A stretch of 64,000 nt of DNA from CAMFLJ01 sp965279255 (GCA_965279255.1 OZ257146.1:1984001-2048000), one strand, 5' to 3'; shown: positions 23,629 through 31,754, counted from the stretch's first letter. The notes: generated by a model from the sequence alone, not told the origin. Program-made: numbers and translations.

Positions 23629-24785
23629 CCGAGGATCTCCATCATCTGGCCGACGTCCTTGTCGCCGCGCCCGGACAGGTTCAACAGCACGGTCTTGCCG
23701 GCGAGGGCCTCACGGTCACGGCTCACCCAGGCGAGGGCGTGGGCCGGCTCGAGGGCGGGGATGATGCCCTCGGTGCGGCTGAGCAGCTGGAAGGCGTCGA
23801 TGACCTCGTCGTCGGTGACCTGCTCGTAGCGGGCCCGACCGATGGACGAGAGGTGGCTGTGCTCGGGGCCGACGCCCGGGTAGTCGAGGCCGGCCGAGAT
23901 CGACTGGGCCTCCTGCACCTGACCGAACTCGTCCTGCATGAGGTAGCTCTTCATGCCGTGCACCACACCGGGGACACCCCGGCCCACGGCCGCTCCCCCG
24001 GCGGGCTCGACCCCGACCAGCTCGGCGTCGGTGTCGGCGAAGCCGCTGAAGATCCCGATGGCGTTGGAGCCGCCGCCCACGCAGGCGGTGACCACGTCGG
24101 GCACCCCACCGTCGAGGAGCTTGGCGCACTGGGCCCGGGACTCGGTGCCGATGACGGTGTGGAACTCGCGCACCATCCACGGGTACGGGTGCGGGCCCAT
24201 CACCGAGCCGAGGCAGTAGTGGGTGTTCTCGACGGTGGCGACCCAGTCGCGCATGGCCTCGTTGACCGCGTCCTTGAGGGTGCGGCTGCCGGACATGGCG
24301 GGCACGACCTCGGCGCCCAGCAGGCGCATGCGGAACACGTTGAGCGCCTGGCGGGCCATGTCGACCTCGCCCATGTAGACCATGCACTCCATGCCCAGCA
24401 GGGCCGCCGCGGTGGCGGTGGCCACGCCGTGCTGGCCGGCGCCGGTCTCGGCCACCAGGCGGGTCTTGCCCATGCGCTGAGCGAGCAGGGCCTGGCCCAG
24501 CACGTTGTTGATCTTGTGGCTGCCGGTGTGGTTGAGGTCCTCGCGCTTGAGGAGCATCCGCACCCCGCCGAGCTCCTCGGAGAGCCGGTGGCACTCGGTG
24601 AGGGGTGACGGGCGCCCGGCGTAGTCGCGCAGCAGGTCGTCGAGCTGGGTGCGGAAGGCGGTGTCGGCCCAGGCCTCACGGAAGGCGGCCTCCAGCTCGA
24701 GGCAGGCGGGGACAAGCGTCTCGGGGACGTAACGACCACCGAACTCGCCGAAGCGGCCGCTGGGGGACGGCTCGGGAAGGGCCAT
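23625..24785 (-). CDS. trpB: Tryptophan synthase beta chain (TrpB1)
   Basis: 386 aa. PLP Lys91 in GSHKINN, phosphate loop GGGSNAIG, and the N-terminal FGEFGGRYVPETL signature of TrpB1, the form that pairs with TrpA. It joins indole and serine to tryptophan. ATG 24785 is chosen over a longer frame encoding low-complexity sequence. A second, distinct trpB lies 0.8 kb upstream. Confidence 0.96.
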   Translation of the reverse strand: MALPEPSPSGRFGEFGGRYVPETLVPACLELEAAFREAWADTAFRTQLDDLLRDYAGRPSPLTECHRLSEELGGVRMLLKREDLNHTGSHKINNVLGQALLAQRMGKTRLVAETGAGQHGVATATAAALLGMECMVYMGEVDMARQALNVFRMRLLGAEVVPAMSGSRTLKDAVNEAMRDWVATVENTHYCLGSVMGPHPYPWMVREFHTVIGTESRAQCAKLLDGGVPDVVTACVGGGSNAIGIFSGFADTDAELVGVEPAGGAAVGRGVPGVVHGMKSYLMQDEFGQVQEAQSISAGLDYPGVGPEHSHLSSIGRARYEQVTDDEVIDAFQLLSRTEGIIPALEPAHALAWVSRDREALAGKTVLLNLSGRGDKDVGQMMEILG

Positions 24786-24837
24786 GGGACGGGGAGACCT
24801 CTCGGGACGGACGGAACGCCGGGACGGCGGGGTGAGG

Positions 24838-25473
24838 CTACGCGGAGCCGTCGGCGGCGGGGAACTCGGAGAGCGCTTCGGCGGCGTTGGCCACGAAGTG
24901 CCGGACCTTGACCGGGTCCTTGTGGCCGGGCGAGGCCTCGACCCCGCTGGCGACGTCGACCCCCCACGGCCGCACCTGGGCCACCGCACGGCCGACGTTG
25001 TCGGGGGTGAGGCCACCGGCGAGGATCACCCGCCGGCCGGGAACGAACCGCTCGGCGAGCTCCCAGTCGAAGGCCACGCCGGAGCCGGGGGTGCTGGAGT
25101 CGAGGAGCACGGCGTCGACGTCGTAGTCGTCGATGCGGTCGAGGCGGGGGTCGTCGGCACCGAAGGCCTGCACGAGGAACGGCACCCGGCGCCGGACGAC
25201 GGCCGCCTCGGCCGGGGTCTCGTGGCCGTGGAGCTGCACGCCGCCGAGCCGGGCGTGCTCGACGATCTCGAGGATGCGCTCGGGGCGCTCGTCGCGGAAC
25301 ACCCCGACGGCCAGGGTGCCCTGGGGCAGCTCACGCACGATGTCGCGGGCGGTGTCGGGGGTGACCTGGCGAGGTGACCCCTCGGCGAAGATCAACCCGA
25401 CCGCGTTGGCGCCCATCGCCACGGCGAAGAGGGCGTCCTCCGGGTTGGTGATCCCACAGACCTTCACGAACAC
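24838..25473 (-). CDS. trpF: Phosphoribosylanthranilate isomerase
   Basis: 211 aa. KVCGITNPEDAL with the catalytic Cys, VGVFRDE, VQLHGHE, LLDSSTPGSG with the catalytic Asp, LAGGLTPDNV and GVDVASGVE are TrpF motifs. It performs the third step of Trp synthesis. GTG 25473 is chosen because TAGCGT lies 7 nt upstream; an earlier ATG would read through the promoter and the palindrome at 25536. Confidence 0.93.
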   Translation of the reverse strand: MFVKVCGITNPEDALFAVAMGANAVGLIFAEGSPRQVTPDTARDIVRELPQGTLAVGVFRDERPERILEIVEHARLGGVQLHGHETPAEAAVVRRRVPFLVQAFGADDPRLDRIDDYDVDAVLLDSSTPGSGVAFDWELAERFVPGRRVILAGGLTPDNVGRAVAQVRPWGVDVASGVEASPGHKDPVKVRHFVANAAEALSEFPAADGSA

Positions 25474-25480
25474 GGGCCGG

Positions 25481-25486
25481 ACGCTA
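25481..25486 (-). promoter_or_regulatory. trpF: -10 element of trpF (leaderless type)
   Basis: TAGCGT on the minus strand, 7 nt before the GTG. It gives trpF-trpB-trpA their own promoter downstream of the strong hairpin after trpB2. Confidence 0.55.
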
Positions 25487-25535
25487 CCGCCCGACCCTGG
25501 CTGCCCCTCCCCGAATTCCGACCCCCAGGCGCGCA

Positions 25536-25581
25536 TCTGGCATGCGTCCTGCACCACTGGAGGTGCAGGACGCATGCCAGA
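25536..25581. terminator. 20-bp perfect palindrome after trpB2
   Basis: Arms TCTGGCATGCGTCCTGCACC and its exact complement flank a 6-nt loop (ACTGGA). It lies 37 nt after the trpB2 stop and 50 nt before the trpF promoter. The perfect 20-bp stem is longer than other hairpins here. Probably a terminator; it could also be a repeated mobile palindrome. Confidence 0.7.
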
Positions 25582-25617
25582 ACGGGGTCGTGCGGGATCG
25601 GGCGAGGCCCGACCCGG

Positions 25618-26871
25618 TCAGGCGTCGATCAGGCGCCCGTTGAGGTAGTCGTCGTAGGCGGCGAGGTCGAGGTGGCCGTGCCCGGAGTAGTTGAAGAGGA
25701 TCACCTTCTCCTCGCCGGTCTCCTTGGCCGCCAGGGCCTCGTCGATGGCGCCCCGGATGGCGTGGGCGGTCTCGGGGGCGGGGATCTTGCCCTCGCTCAC
25801 GGCGAACTGCATGGCGGCCTCGAAGACCTTGCCCTGCGGATAGGCCACGGCCTCGACCCGGCCGTCGCGGTGGAGCTGCGACACGATCGGCGAGTCGCCG
25901 TGGTAGCGCAGGCCACCGGCGTGGATCGAGGGCGGCATGAAGTCGTGGCCCAGGGTGAACATCGGCATCAACGGCGTCATGCCGGCGACGTCGCCGAAGT
26001 CGTAGCGGAACTCGCCCTCGGTGAGGGTGGGGCACGACGCCGGCTCGACCGCCACGAGGCGCACGTCGGCGTCCTCGAGGAACGGGAACGAGATGCCGGC
26101 GAAGTTCGAGCCTCCGCCGCAGGAGGCGAGCACGACGTCGGGCCGGGCCTCGCCCGCCAGCGCGAGCTGCTCCTTGGCCTCGAGGCCGATGATCGTCTGG
26201 TGCAGGCACACGTGGTTGAGCACCGAGCCGAGGGCGTAGTGCGTGTCCTCGCGGCTGACGGTGTCGCGCACGGCGTCGGAGATGGCCGCACCGAGCGAAC
26301 CGGGGCTGGACGGGTCGTCGATCGGGCTGGGCACCACATCGGCACCCCAGAGGCCCATCATCACCTTGCGGTAGGGCTTCTGCTCGAAGCTGGCCCGCAC
26401 CATGTAGACCTTGCACTCGATCCCGAACTGGGCCGTGGCGAAGGCGAGTGACGAGCCCCACTGGCCGGCGCCGGTCTCGGTGGCGAGACGGGTGATGCCC
26501 TCCTGCTTGTTGTAGAAGGCCTGCGGCACCGCACTGTTGGGCTTGTGCGAGCCGGCGGGCGACACGGACTCGTCCTTGAAGTAGATGCGCGCCGGCGTGC
26601 CGAGGGCCTGCTCGAGCCGCTCGGCCCGAACCAGCGGGGTGGGGCGCCACAGCTTGAGGATGTCGAGGACCTCGCCGGGGATGTCGATCCACGGGGTCGG
26701 CGACATCTCCTGCTCGATGAGCGCCATGGGGAAGAGCGGGGCCAGGTCCTCGGGGCCGACCGGCTGCTGGGTGCCGGGGTGCAACGGCGGGTCCATCGGC
26801 GGGGACAGGCGGGGCAGCACGTTGAACCAGGCGGAGGGCAGCTGGCTCTCGGGCAGGTTGAAGCGGGTCAT
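25618..26871 (-). CDS. trpB2: TrpB2-type tryptophan synthase beta-like enzyme
   Basis: 417 aa, with the N-terminal insertion typical of TrpB2 (RPTPLVRAERLEQAL preceded by about 70 extra residues) and PLP Lys110 in AGSHKPNSA; phosphate loop CGGGSNFAG. TrpB2 enzymes make tryptophan from indole or O-phosphoserine and usually act without TrpA. ATG with GAGGAG seven nt upstream, 87 nt after trpC. A second beta enzyme beside trpB1 may salvage indole. Confidence 0.92.
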   Translation of the reverse strand: MTRFNLPESQLPSAWFNVLPRLSPPMDPPLHPGTQQPVGPEDLAPLFPMALIEQEMSPTPWIDIPGEVLDILKLWRPTPLVRAERLEQALGTPARIYFKDESVSPAGSHKPNSAVPQAFYNKQEGITRLATETGAGQWGSSLAFATAQFGIECKVYMVRASFEQKPYRKVMMGLWGADVVPSPIDDPSSPGSLGAAISDAVRDTVSREDTHYALGSVLNHVCLHQTIIGLEAKEQLALAGEARPDVVLASCGGGSNFAGISFPFLEDADVRLVAVEPASCPTLTEGEFRYDFGDVAGMTPLMPMFTLGHDFMPPSIHAGGLRYHGDSPIVSQLHRDGRVEAVAYPQGKVFEAAMQFAVSEGKIPAPETAHAIRGAIDEALAAKETGEEKVILFNYSGHGHLDLAAYDDYLNGRLIDA

Positions 26872-26958
26872 CAGAGCTCCTCGGGGTGGGCTGGCGCGGA
26901 TCTTACGACCGCGCCCCGAGGGCTGTCCCAGGGTCGGAGGTCCCGACGCGACCCCTGC

Positions 26959-27753
26959 TCAGGGGCGGGCGGCGGCGCGGAGCGCGGCGACCCCGGCGGT
27001 GGGGTCGCCCGAGGTCACGAGGTGCTCGCCGACCAGCACGGCGTGGTAGCCGGCGGCGTCGAGGACCCGGGCGTCGTCGGGGCCGGTGATGCCCGATTCG
27101 GCGACCCGCACGACACCGGCGGGCATCTGCGGAGCCATGCGCACGGCGCGGGCCGTGTCGACCTGGAACGTGACGAGGTCGCGCTGGTTGACCCCGACGA
27201 GGTCGGCGCCGGCGGCCACGGCCCGCTCGAGCTCGGGCTCGTCGTGGATCTCGACCAGCACGTCGAGGCCGACGCGCCGGCCGAGGGCCAGGAACGACTC
27301 GAGCTCGCCCTGGTCGAGGGCGGCGGCGATGAGCAGCACGCAGTCGGCGCCCATCAGCCGGGCGTCGCAGACGTCGCGGGGATCGACGGTGAAGTCCTTG
27401 CGGAGCACCGGCAACGAGCACGCCTCGCGGGCGGCGGCGAGGTCGGCGGGTGAGCCCTGGAAGAACTCCACGTCGGTGAGCACCGAGAGGCAGGCCGCGC
27501 CACCGGCCTCGTACTGCCGCGCCAGCGCGGCCGGGTCGAGGTCGGGGAAGAGGGGGCCCTTCGACGGCGACGCCCGCTTGATCTCGGAGATGACCGCCAC
27601 GTCGCCGGCGGCCGCCACGGCCTCGAGGGCGGCCCGGAAGCCACGGGTCGGGGGCAGCGCGAGCGCCCGCTCGACGAGGTCGTCGAGCGGGCGGTCGTCG
27701 GCAGCTGCCGCCGCCCTGTGGGCGGCGAGGATGCGGTCGAGGTAGGTGCTCAG
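26959..27753 (-). CDS. trpC: Indole-3-glycerol phosphate synthase, apparent CTG start
   Basis: 264 aa from CTG 27753. Motifs VISEIKRASPSKG (catalytic Lys), VLRKDF (catalytic Lys), AGADLVGVNQRDL and ESGI identify IGPS. The first standard start in frame (GTG 27618) would remove about 45 residues, including the family's N-terminal helices (STYLDRILAAHR). Upstream codons of this frame hold no ATG, GTG or TTG over at least 100 nt. The CTG overlaps the stop of the preceding gene as CTGA, the same 4-nt geometry as the ATGA/GTGA junctions nearby, and yields the normal length. Sequence error is the alternative. Confidence 0.9.
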   Translation of the reverse strand: MSTYLDRILAAHRAAAAADDRPLDDLVERALALPPTRGFRAALEAVAAAGDVAVISEIKRASPSKGPLFPDLDPAALARQYEAGGAACLSVLTDVEFFQGSPADLAAAREACSLPVLRKDFTVDPRDVCDARLMGADCVLLIAAALDQGELESFLALGRRVGLDVLVEIHDEPELERAVAAGADLVGVNQRDLVTFQVDTARAVRMAPQMPAGVVRVAESGITGPDDARVLDAAGYHAVLVGEHLVTSGDPTAGVAALRAAARP

Positions 27754-28064
27754 CTGGGGAGGCCCTTGTTGCCGCCGACCGGCGTGGTGATGGTCATGAC
27801 CGGGGGCTCGGCGAAGAGGCCGCCGATCTTGCCGAACATGGCGGCGATGGCGTCGCTGCCGCCGTGGACGCCGAGGGCGTCGCCGTCGGTGTAGAGCTCG
27901 AAGATCCAGACGGTGTTCTCGTCGCCGGAGTCGAGGTGGAACGAGTACACGAGCGTGCCCGGCTCGGTCTCGACCTGCGGGAGCATCGTCGAGAGGAGCT
28001 CGACGCCCTCGTCACGCTTGCCGGGCTGGAACACCATCTTCACGAAAAGGGAGGTCTGTGCCAT
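27750..28064 (-). CDS. ABM-domain (antibiotic biosynthesis monooxygenase-like) protein
   Basis: 104 aa dimeric ferredoxin-like fold: FVKMVFQPGKRDEGVELL, EPGTLVYSFHLD, VWIFELYTDGDAL. ABM proteins include quinol monooxygenases, haem-degrading enzymes and unassigned members, so the substrate cannot be told. ATG 28064 lies 8 nt after TAGTGT; an upstream GTG (28076) would overlap that hexamer. Its stop overlaps the trpC start, so it leads the trpC unit. Confidence 0.8.
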   Translation of the reverse strand: MAQTSLFVKMVFQPGKRDEGVELLSTMLPQVETEPGTLVYSFHLDSGDENTVWIFELYTDGDALGVHGGSDAIAAMFGKIGGLFAEPPVMTITTPVGGNKGLPS

Positions 28065-28072
28065 GGGCGCCG

Positions 28073-28078
28073 ACACTA
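28073..28078 (-). promoter_or_regulatory. -10 element of the ABM-trpC unit (leaderless type)
   Basis: TAGTGT on the minus strand, 8 nt before the ATG; the same hexamer with a 9-nt spacer precedes nth. Confidence 0.5.
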
Positions 28079-28089
28079 GATGACCCGAC

Positions 28090-28644
28090 TCAGGGGTCGC
28101 GCTCGGCTTGCAGGCTGCGGGCGATGGCCATCGCGGGGGCGGCGAGGAAGCCCAGGAGGCCGAGCATCACGCCGATGGCGCCGATCGCCACCAGCGGCGC
28201 CAGCTTCACCAGGGCGCCGACCACGAAGACGAAGGCGCCGCCGAGCAGGAGCACCGCCGGCAGGATCTGGAGGGTGCGTGACACCTCGGTGCCCGCCACC
28301 GGAGTGTCGTCGAGCTCGGCCGCGTAGTCGATGTCGGGGCCGTCGTCGATGGGGCGGAAGTCGTAGCTCGCCGCACCCGGACGGGCCCGGCGCTCTTCGC
28401 GCACCTGCTCCCGGTAGCGGTCGTCGTAGGCCTGGCGGCGACCCGGGTCGCTGAGCACCGCCCATGCCTCGTTGATGCGCTGCATCTCCCGCTCGTTGGC
28501 GAGGCGGTAGGCGTCGGACGCCGTGCTGTGGAAGTCGGGATGGTGCTCGCGAGCCAGCTGGAGGTAGGCCTTGCGGATCTCGGCCGCCGACGCGGTCGGG
28601 TCGACCCCGATCACGTCGTAGTGGGTGGGCTCAGGCCGGGGCAT
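28090..28644 (-). CDS. DnaJ-domain membrane protein
   Basis: 184 aa. J domain at about 7-72 (THYDVIGVDPTASAAEIRKAY, HHPDFHS with the HPD motif needed to stimulate DnaK), a polar linker, then two hydrophobic helices near the C-terminus (about 125-150 and 152-175). It lacks the G/F region and zinc domain, so it is a class C J-protein, probably a membrane-tethered DnaK recruiter. ATG 28644 overlaps the ygfZ end by 14 nt; an ATG nine codons upstream is less likely. Confidence 0.85.
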   Translation of the reverse strand: MPRPEPTHYDVIGVDPTASAAEIRKAYLQLAREHHPDFHSTASDAYRLANEREMQRINEAWAVLSDPGRRQAYDDRYREQVREERRARPGAASYDFRPIDDGPDIDYAAELDDTPVAGTEVSRTLQILPAVLLLGGAFVFVVGALVKLAPLVAIGAIGVMLGLLGFLAAPAMAIARSLQAERDP

Positions 28645-29614
28645 GGCCCACGAACGGCGGCTCGACGACACCGGCCGGCATCCAGCCCTCCAGCGTCTCG
28701 ACCTCGACGGTCGAGCCCACCGAGACCGACCGGGCGAGCGGGGCGAGCAGGAGGCCGGGGTGGCCGGGTGACAGCGGCGGCGTGGAGCTGGTGACGGTGC
28801 CCACGGGCTGGCCGTCGAGGCGCACCTCGGCGCCGGGCACGACCGGGAAGTCGCCCTCGACGACGAGCAGCCTCACCGGCCGCGGCACGTTGCCGCCGCG
28901 GCTGTCGATGCGGGCGACGAGCTCCTGGCCGGTGTAGCAGCCCTTGGTGAAGCTGACCGAGGCGTCGATCAGCCACTGGCCGGCCTCGGCGGGGATGGTG
29001 TCCTCGGTGAGCTCGGCCCCCATGGCCGGCACCGCGTGAGCGATGCGGTACCGCTCGTAGGTGTCGGCGGACACCTGGTTCGACTCGCTCATCGGACCAG
29101 CACCGACGATCACCGGCGGGAATGCGTCCAGGCCGGGATCGGACAGGGTGAAGCTGTCGGAGCCGACGACCCCGGGGCCGACCGCCGGGACGGCACGAAC
29201 CGGCGCGGTGGGCTCGGCCGCATCGATCGGCGCGACTGCGCCCATAGCGGCGCGGTATGCGTATCCCTCCACCGTCCGCGGGGCGGAGATCTCGGCCTTG
29301 GTGCGCAGGAGGAAGCGGTTCAGCCGGGCGACGACGGCGGCGCCGAACCCGGCGTCGACGTCGAGCACGTAGTCCTCGTCGCTGCGGCGGGTGACGCGGA
29401 GCCAGGCGTCGACCTTGCCGTTGGGCTGGAGGAGCAGCGACCAGGTCGAGCCGCCGTCGGGCAGCGCCACGACCTCCTGGCTGAGCTGGCCCTGGAGGTA
29501 ACGGCCAGCGTCGGGGCCGATGACCGTGACGACGTCGCGCTCGATCGAGGCCATGCCGCCCTCGCGCTCGAAGCGGTCGTACTCGGCGGCCAGGTCGTTG
29601 ATCGGGTCGGACAT
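28631..29614 (-). CDS. ygfZ: Folate-binding YgfZ-family protein
   Basis: 327 aa. GcvT-like fold with the hallmark KGCYTGQELVAR near residue 240, whose Cys and Gly-Gln-Glu are diagnostic. YgfZ proteins bind tetrahydrofolate and help maintain or repair iron-sulfur enzymes. It lies between trpE and the dnaJ-like gene on the same strand, separated from trpE by the palindromic repeat pair. Confidence 0.92.
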   Translation of the reverse strand: MSDPINDLAAEYDRFEREGGMASIERDVVTVIGPDAGRYLQGQLSQEVVALPDGGSTWSLLLQPNGKVDAWLRVTRRSDEDYVLDVDAGFGAAVVARLNRFLLRTKAEISAPRTVEGYAYRAAMGAVAPIDAAEPTAPVRAVPAVGPGVVGSDSFTLSDPGLDAFPPVIVGAGPMSESNQVSADTYERYRIAHAVPAMGAELTEDTIPAEAGQWLIDASVSFTKGCYTGQELVARIDSRGGNVPRPVRLLVVEGDFPVVPGAEVRLDGQPVGTVTSSTPPLSPGHPGLLLAPLARSVSVGSTVEVETLEGWMPAGVVEPPFVGHAPA

Positions 29615-29660
29615 GGTGCCCAGTCTCTCAGCTCCCCCGCCCGCTCACTCCCCCGACCCG

Positions 29661-29710
29661 GAAAGGTGGCTCACCTCGTACAGCCGGCCGCAGCAGGTGA
29701 GCCAGCTTTC
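29661..29710. repeat. Palindromic repeat unit, copy A
   Basis: 50 nt. Imperfect 15-bp arms (GAAAGGTGGCTCACC and GGTGAGCCAGCTTTC, one mismatch) flank a 20-nt centre containing TACAGCCGGCCGCAGC. Copy B follows 11 nt later and differs at 3 of 50 positions. Copies C and D lie at 54.3 kb. Confidence 0.9.
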
Positions 29711-29721
29711 GGCCGTTCATC

Positions 29722-29771
29722 GAAAGGTGGCTCACGTCGTACAGCCCGCCGCAGCGGGTGAGCCAGCTTTC
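29722..29771. repeat. Palindromic repeat unit, copy B
   Basis: 50 nt, same orientation as copy A. It ends 9 nt after (in transcription order before copy A) the trpE stop codon, so the pair forms the 3' end of the hisI-trpE unit and probably acts as a terminator or mRNA-stabilising element. Confidence 0.9.
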
Positions 29772-29780
29772 CGCGGGGCG

Positions 29781-31310
29781 TCAGTGCTGGGTGGGGGTGG
29801 CGCCCTTGCGCTGGGCGGTCATCCGCCGGGCGCCGGGCACGGCCGACAGCAGGGCGGCGGCCTTGTTGTGGCACTCGAGGTCCTCGTGCTCGGGCACGGA
29901 GTCGACCACGATGCCGGCCCCGGCCTGCACGTGGGCCACGCCGTCGGCCCCGACCACCAGCGTGCGGATGGCGATGGCGGTGTCGATGGTGCCGGAGAAG
30001 TCGATGTAGCCGACCACGCCGGCGTACGGGCCCCGCTTGACCGGCTCGAGGGCGTCGATGATCTCCATCGCCCGCACCTTGGGGGCTCCCGACACGGTGC
30101 CGGCGGGCAGCGTGGCCCGCAGCACGTCGATCGGGGTCTTCCCGTCGGCGAGCTCACCCGACACCTGCGAGGTGAGGTGCATCACGTGGCTGTAGCGCTC
30201 GAGCACCATCATCTCGTCGAGCTTCTCGGTGCCGAACTTCACGACCCGGCCGACGTCGTTGCGGGCGAGGTCGACCAGCATCACGTGCTCGGCGATCTCC
30301 TTGGGGTGCTCGCGCAGCTCGGCCCCGAGCCGGCGGTCGTCCTCGTCGGTGGCGCCCCGACGGCGGGTGCCGGCGATGGGCCGGGAGATGACCTGGCCGT
30401 CGACCAGCTTCACCATCGGCTCGGGCGACGACCCGGCCAGGCTCAGCTCGGGCGTGCGCACGAAGTACATGTACGGGCTGGGGTTGACCTGGCGCAGCAC
30501 CCGGTAGAAGTCGAACGGGTCGGCCTCGAGCGGGAACGAGAAGCGCTGCGACAGCACCACCTGGAAGATGTCGCCGGCGAGGATGTGCTCCTTGGCGACC
30601 TCGACGGCCATGCCGTACTGCTCGGCGGTGACCGAGCCCTTCACCTCGGGCAGCTGCGGATCGCGGTCCGGCGGCTCGACCATCGGCTCCGCCAGCGGGC
30701 GGGCACCGTCGATGGCGAGGCGGTCGAGGCGGATGAGGGCCTCGTCGTAGAGGCGGTCGACCGTCGCCTCGTCGGCGCCGTCGGGCAGCAGCACGTTGTC
30801 GATGAGGGTGACCCGCTGGCGGAAGTGGTCGAAGGCGGCCAGCTGGCCGATGACCGAGAGCGCGGCGTCGGGGTACCCGGTGGCGTCGTGGGGGACGTCG
30901 GGGAGGCGCTCGACCTCGCGGACGACGTCGTAGCCGAGGTAGCCGACGAGGCCACCGTGCAGCGGGGGCAGGTCGTCGAGCACGGGTGAGCGGTAGCGCT
31001 CGAGCATCCACTCGACGGCGGTGAGGATGCCCTGGTCGGTGGGCATGCCCTCGGGCAGGTCGCCGGTGACCTCGAGCACGCCGTCGCGCAGCACCAGGGT
31101 GGCGAGCGGGTTGCGGCCCACGAACGACCACCGGCTCCAGCGCTCGCCGTGCTCGACCGACTCGAACAGGAAGCCCGGCTGGTCGTCGCCGCAGAGCCGG
31201 GCGAAGGCGGCGACCGGCGTGATCAGGTCGGCCAGCAGCTCGCGCCACACGGGCACGACGGTGTGCTCGGCGGCGAGGCGGTGGAACTCGTCGCGGGTGG
31301 GACGGAGCAC
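29781..31310 (-). CDS. trpE: Anthranilate synthase component I
   Basis: 509 aa. N-terminal regulatory part with the Trp-binding FLFESVEHGERWSRWSF, then the chorismate-binding core (PSPYMYFVRTPELSLAGSSPEP, RPIAGTRRRG, DLARNDVGRV, GAPKVRAMEIIDALE, QAGAGIV). It makes anthranilate from chorismate with a TrpG amidotransferase, which is not in the window. It starts 4 nt after hisI, so hisI and trpE share a transcript. No leader peptide or attenuator fits in front of it. Confidence 0.96.
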   Translation of the reverse strand: MLRPTRDEFHRLAAEHTVVPVWRELLADLITPVAAFARLCGDDQPGFLFESVEHGERWSRWSFVGRNPLATLVLRDGVLEVTGDLPEGMPTDQGILTAVEWMLERYRSPVLDDLPPLHGGLVGYLGYDVVREVERLPDVPHDATGYPDAALSVIGQLAAFDHFRQRVTLIDNVLLPDGADEATVDRLYDEALIRLDRLAIDGARPLAEPMVEPPDRDPQLPEVKGSVTAEQYGMAVEVAKEHILAGDIFQVVLSQRFSFPLEADPFDFYRVLRQVNPSPYMYFVRTPELSLAGSSPEPMVKLVDGQVISRPIAGTRRRGATDEDDRRLGAELREHPKEIAEHVMLVDLARNDVGRVVKFGTEKLDEMMVLERYSHVMHLTSQVSGELADGKTPIDVLRATLPAGTVSGAPKVRAMEIIDALEPVKRGPYAGVVGYIDFSGTIDTAIAIRTLVVGADGVAHVQAGAGIVVDSVPEHEDLECHNKAAALLSAVPGARRMTAQRKGATPTQH

Positions 31311-31314
31311 GTGG

Positions 31315-31704
31315 TCAGGCTTCGCGGACGTCGGAGCTGGTGGTCTCGTCGGGGCCGAACGCCCGGAAGAAGCACGAGTAGTTGCCGGTGTGGCAGGCCC
31401 CGTTGCCCTCCTGCTCGACGACGAACAGCAGCGTGTCGCCGTCGCAGTCGTAGTAGGCCTCGCGCACGAACTGGCGGTCGCCGGAGGTGTCGCCCTTGCG
31501 CCACAGCTCCTGGCGGGAGCGGCTCCAGAACACGGTGCGCCCCTCGGCGAAGGTGCGGGCCAGGGACTCCTCGTTCATCCACGCCATCATCAGCACCTTG
31601 CCGGTGCCTTCCTCCTGCACGATGGCCGGGACGAGCCCGTCGGAGTTGTAGGTGACGAGGGCGAGCTGCTCGTCGGTGACGGTGATGGGGGTGCTGACCG
31701 GCAT
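31315..31704 (-). CDS. hisI: Phosphoribosyl-AMP cyclohydrolase
   Basis: 129 aa, HisI only (no HisE fusion). WSRSRQELWRKGDTSG, the metal-binding DCDGDTLL and NGACHTGNYSCF with conserved Cys residues identify it. Third step of histidine synthesis. ATG 31704 is 7 nt after TAGCGT. It sits with trpE, apart from the main his operon at 33-38.7 kb. Confidence 0.95.
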   Translation of the reverse strand: MPVSTPITVTDEQLALVTYNSDGLVPAIVQEEGTGKVLMMAWMNEESLARTFAEGRTVFWSRSRQELWRKGDTSGDRQFVREAYYDCDGDTLLFVVEQEGNGACHTGNYSCFFRAFGPDETTSSDVREA

Positions 31705-31711
31705 GGCGCCC

Positions 31712-31717
31712 ACGCTA
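31712..31717 (-). promoter_or_regulatory. hisI: -10 element of hisI-trpE (leaderless type)
   Basis: TAGCGT on the minus strand, 7 nt before the ATG. Confidence 0.55.
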
Positions 31718-31754
31718 CCGGCGGCGGCGGCGGGCCCCGAAACGGGTTGCCGGC

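Noticed and set aside
29661..29771. CRISPR-like direct repeats
   Set aside because: Only two units per site, the spacer is 11 nt, and the repeats are long palindromes with no cas genes; not a CRISPR array.
31305..31320. trp leader peptide/attenuator or T-box before trpE
   Set aside because: Only 4 nt separate hisI and trpE, and no Trp-codon leader or T-box is seen upstream of hisI either.
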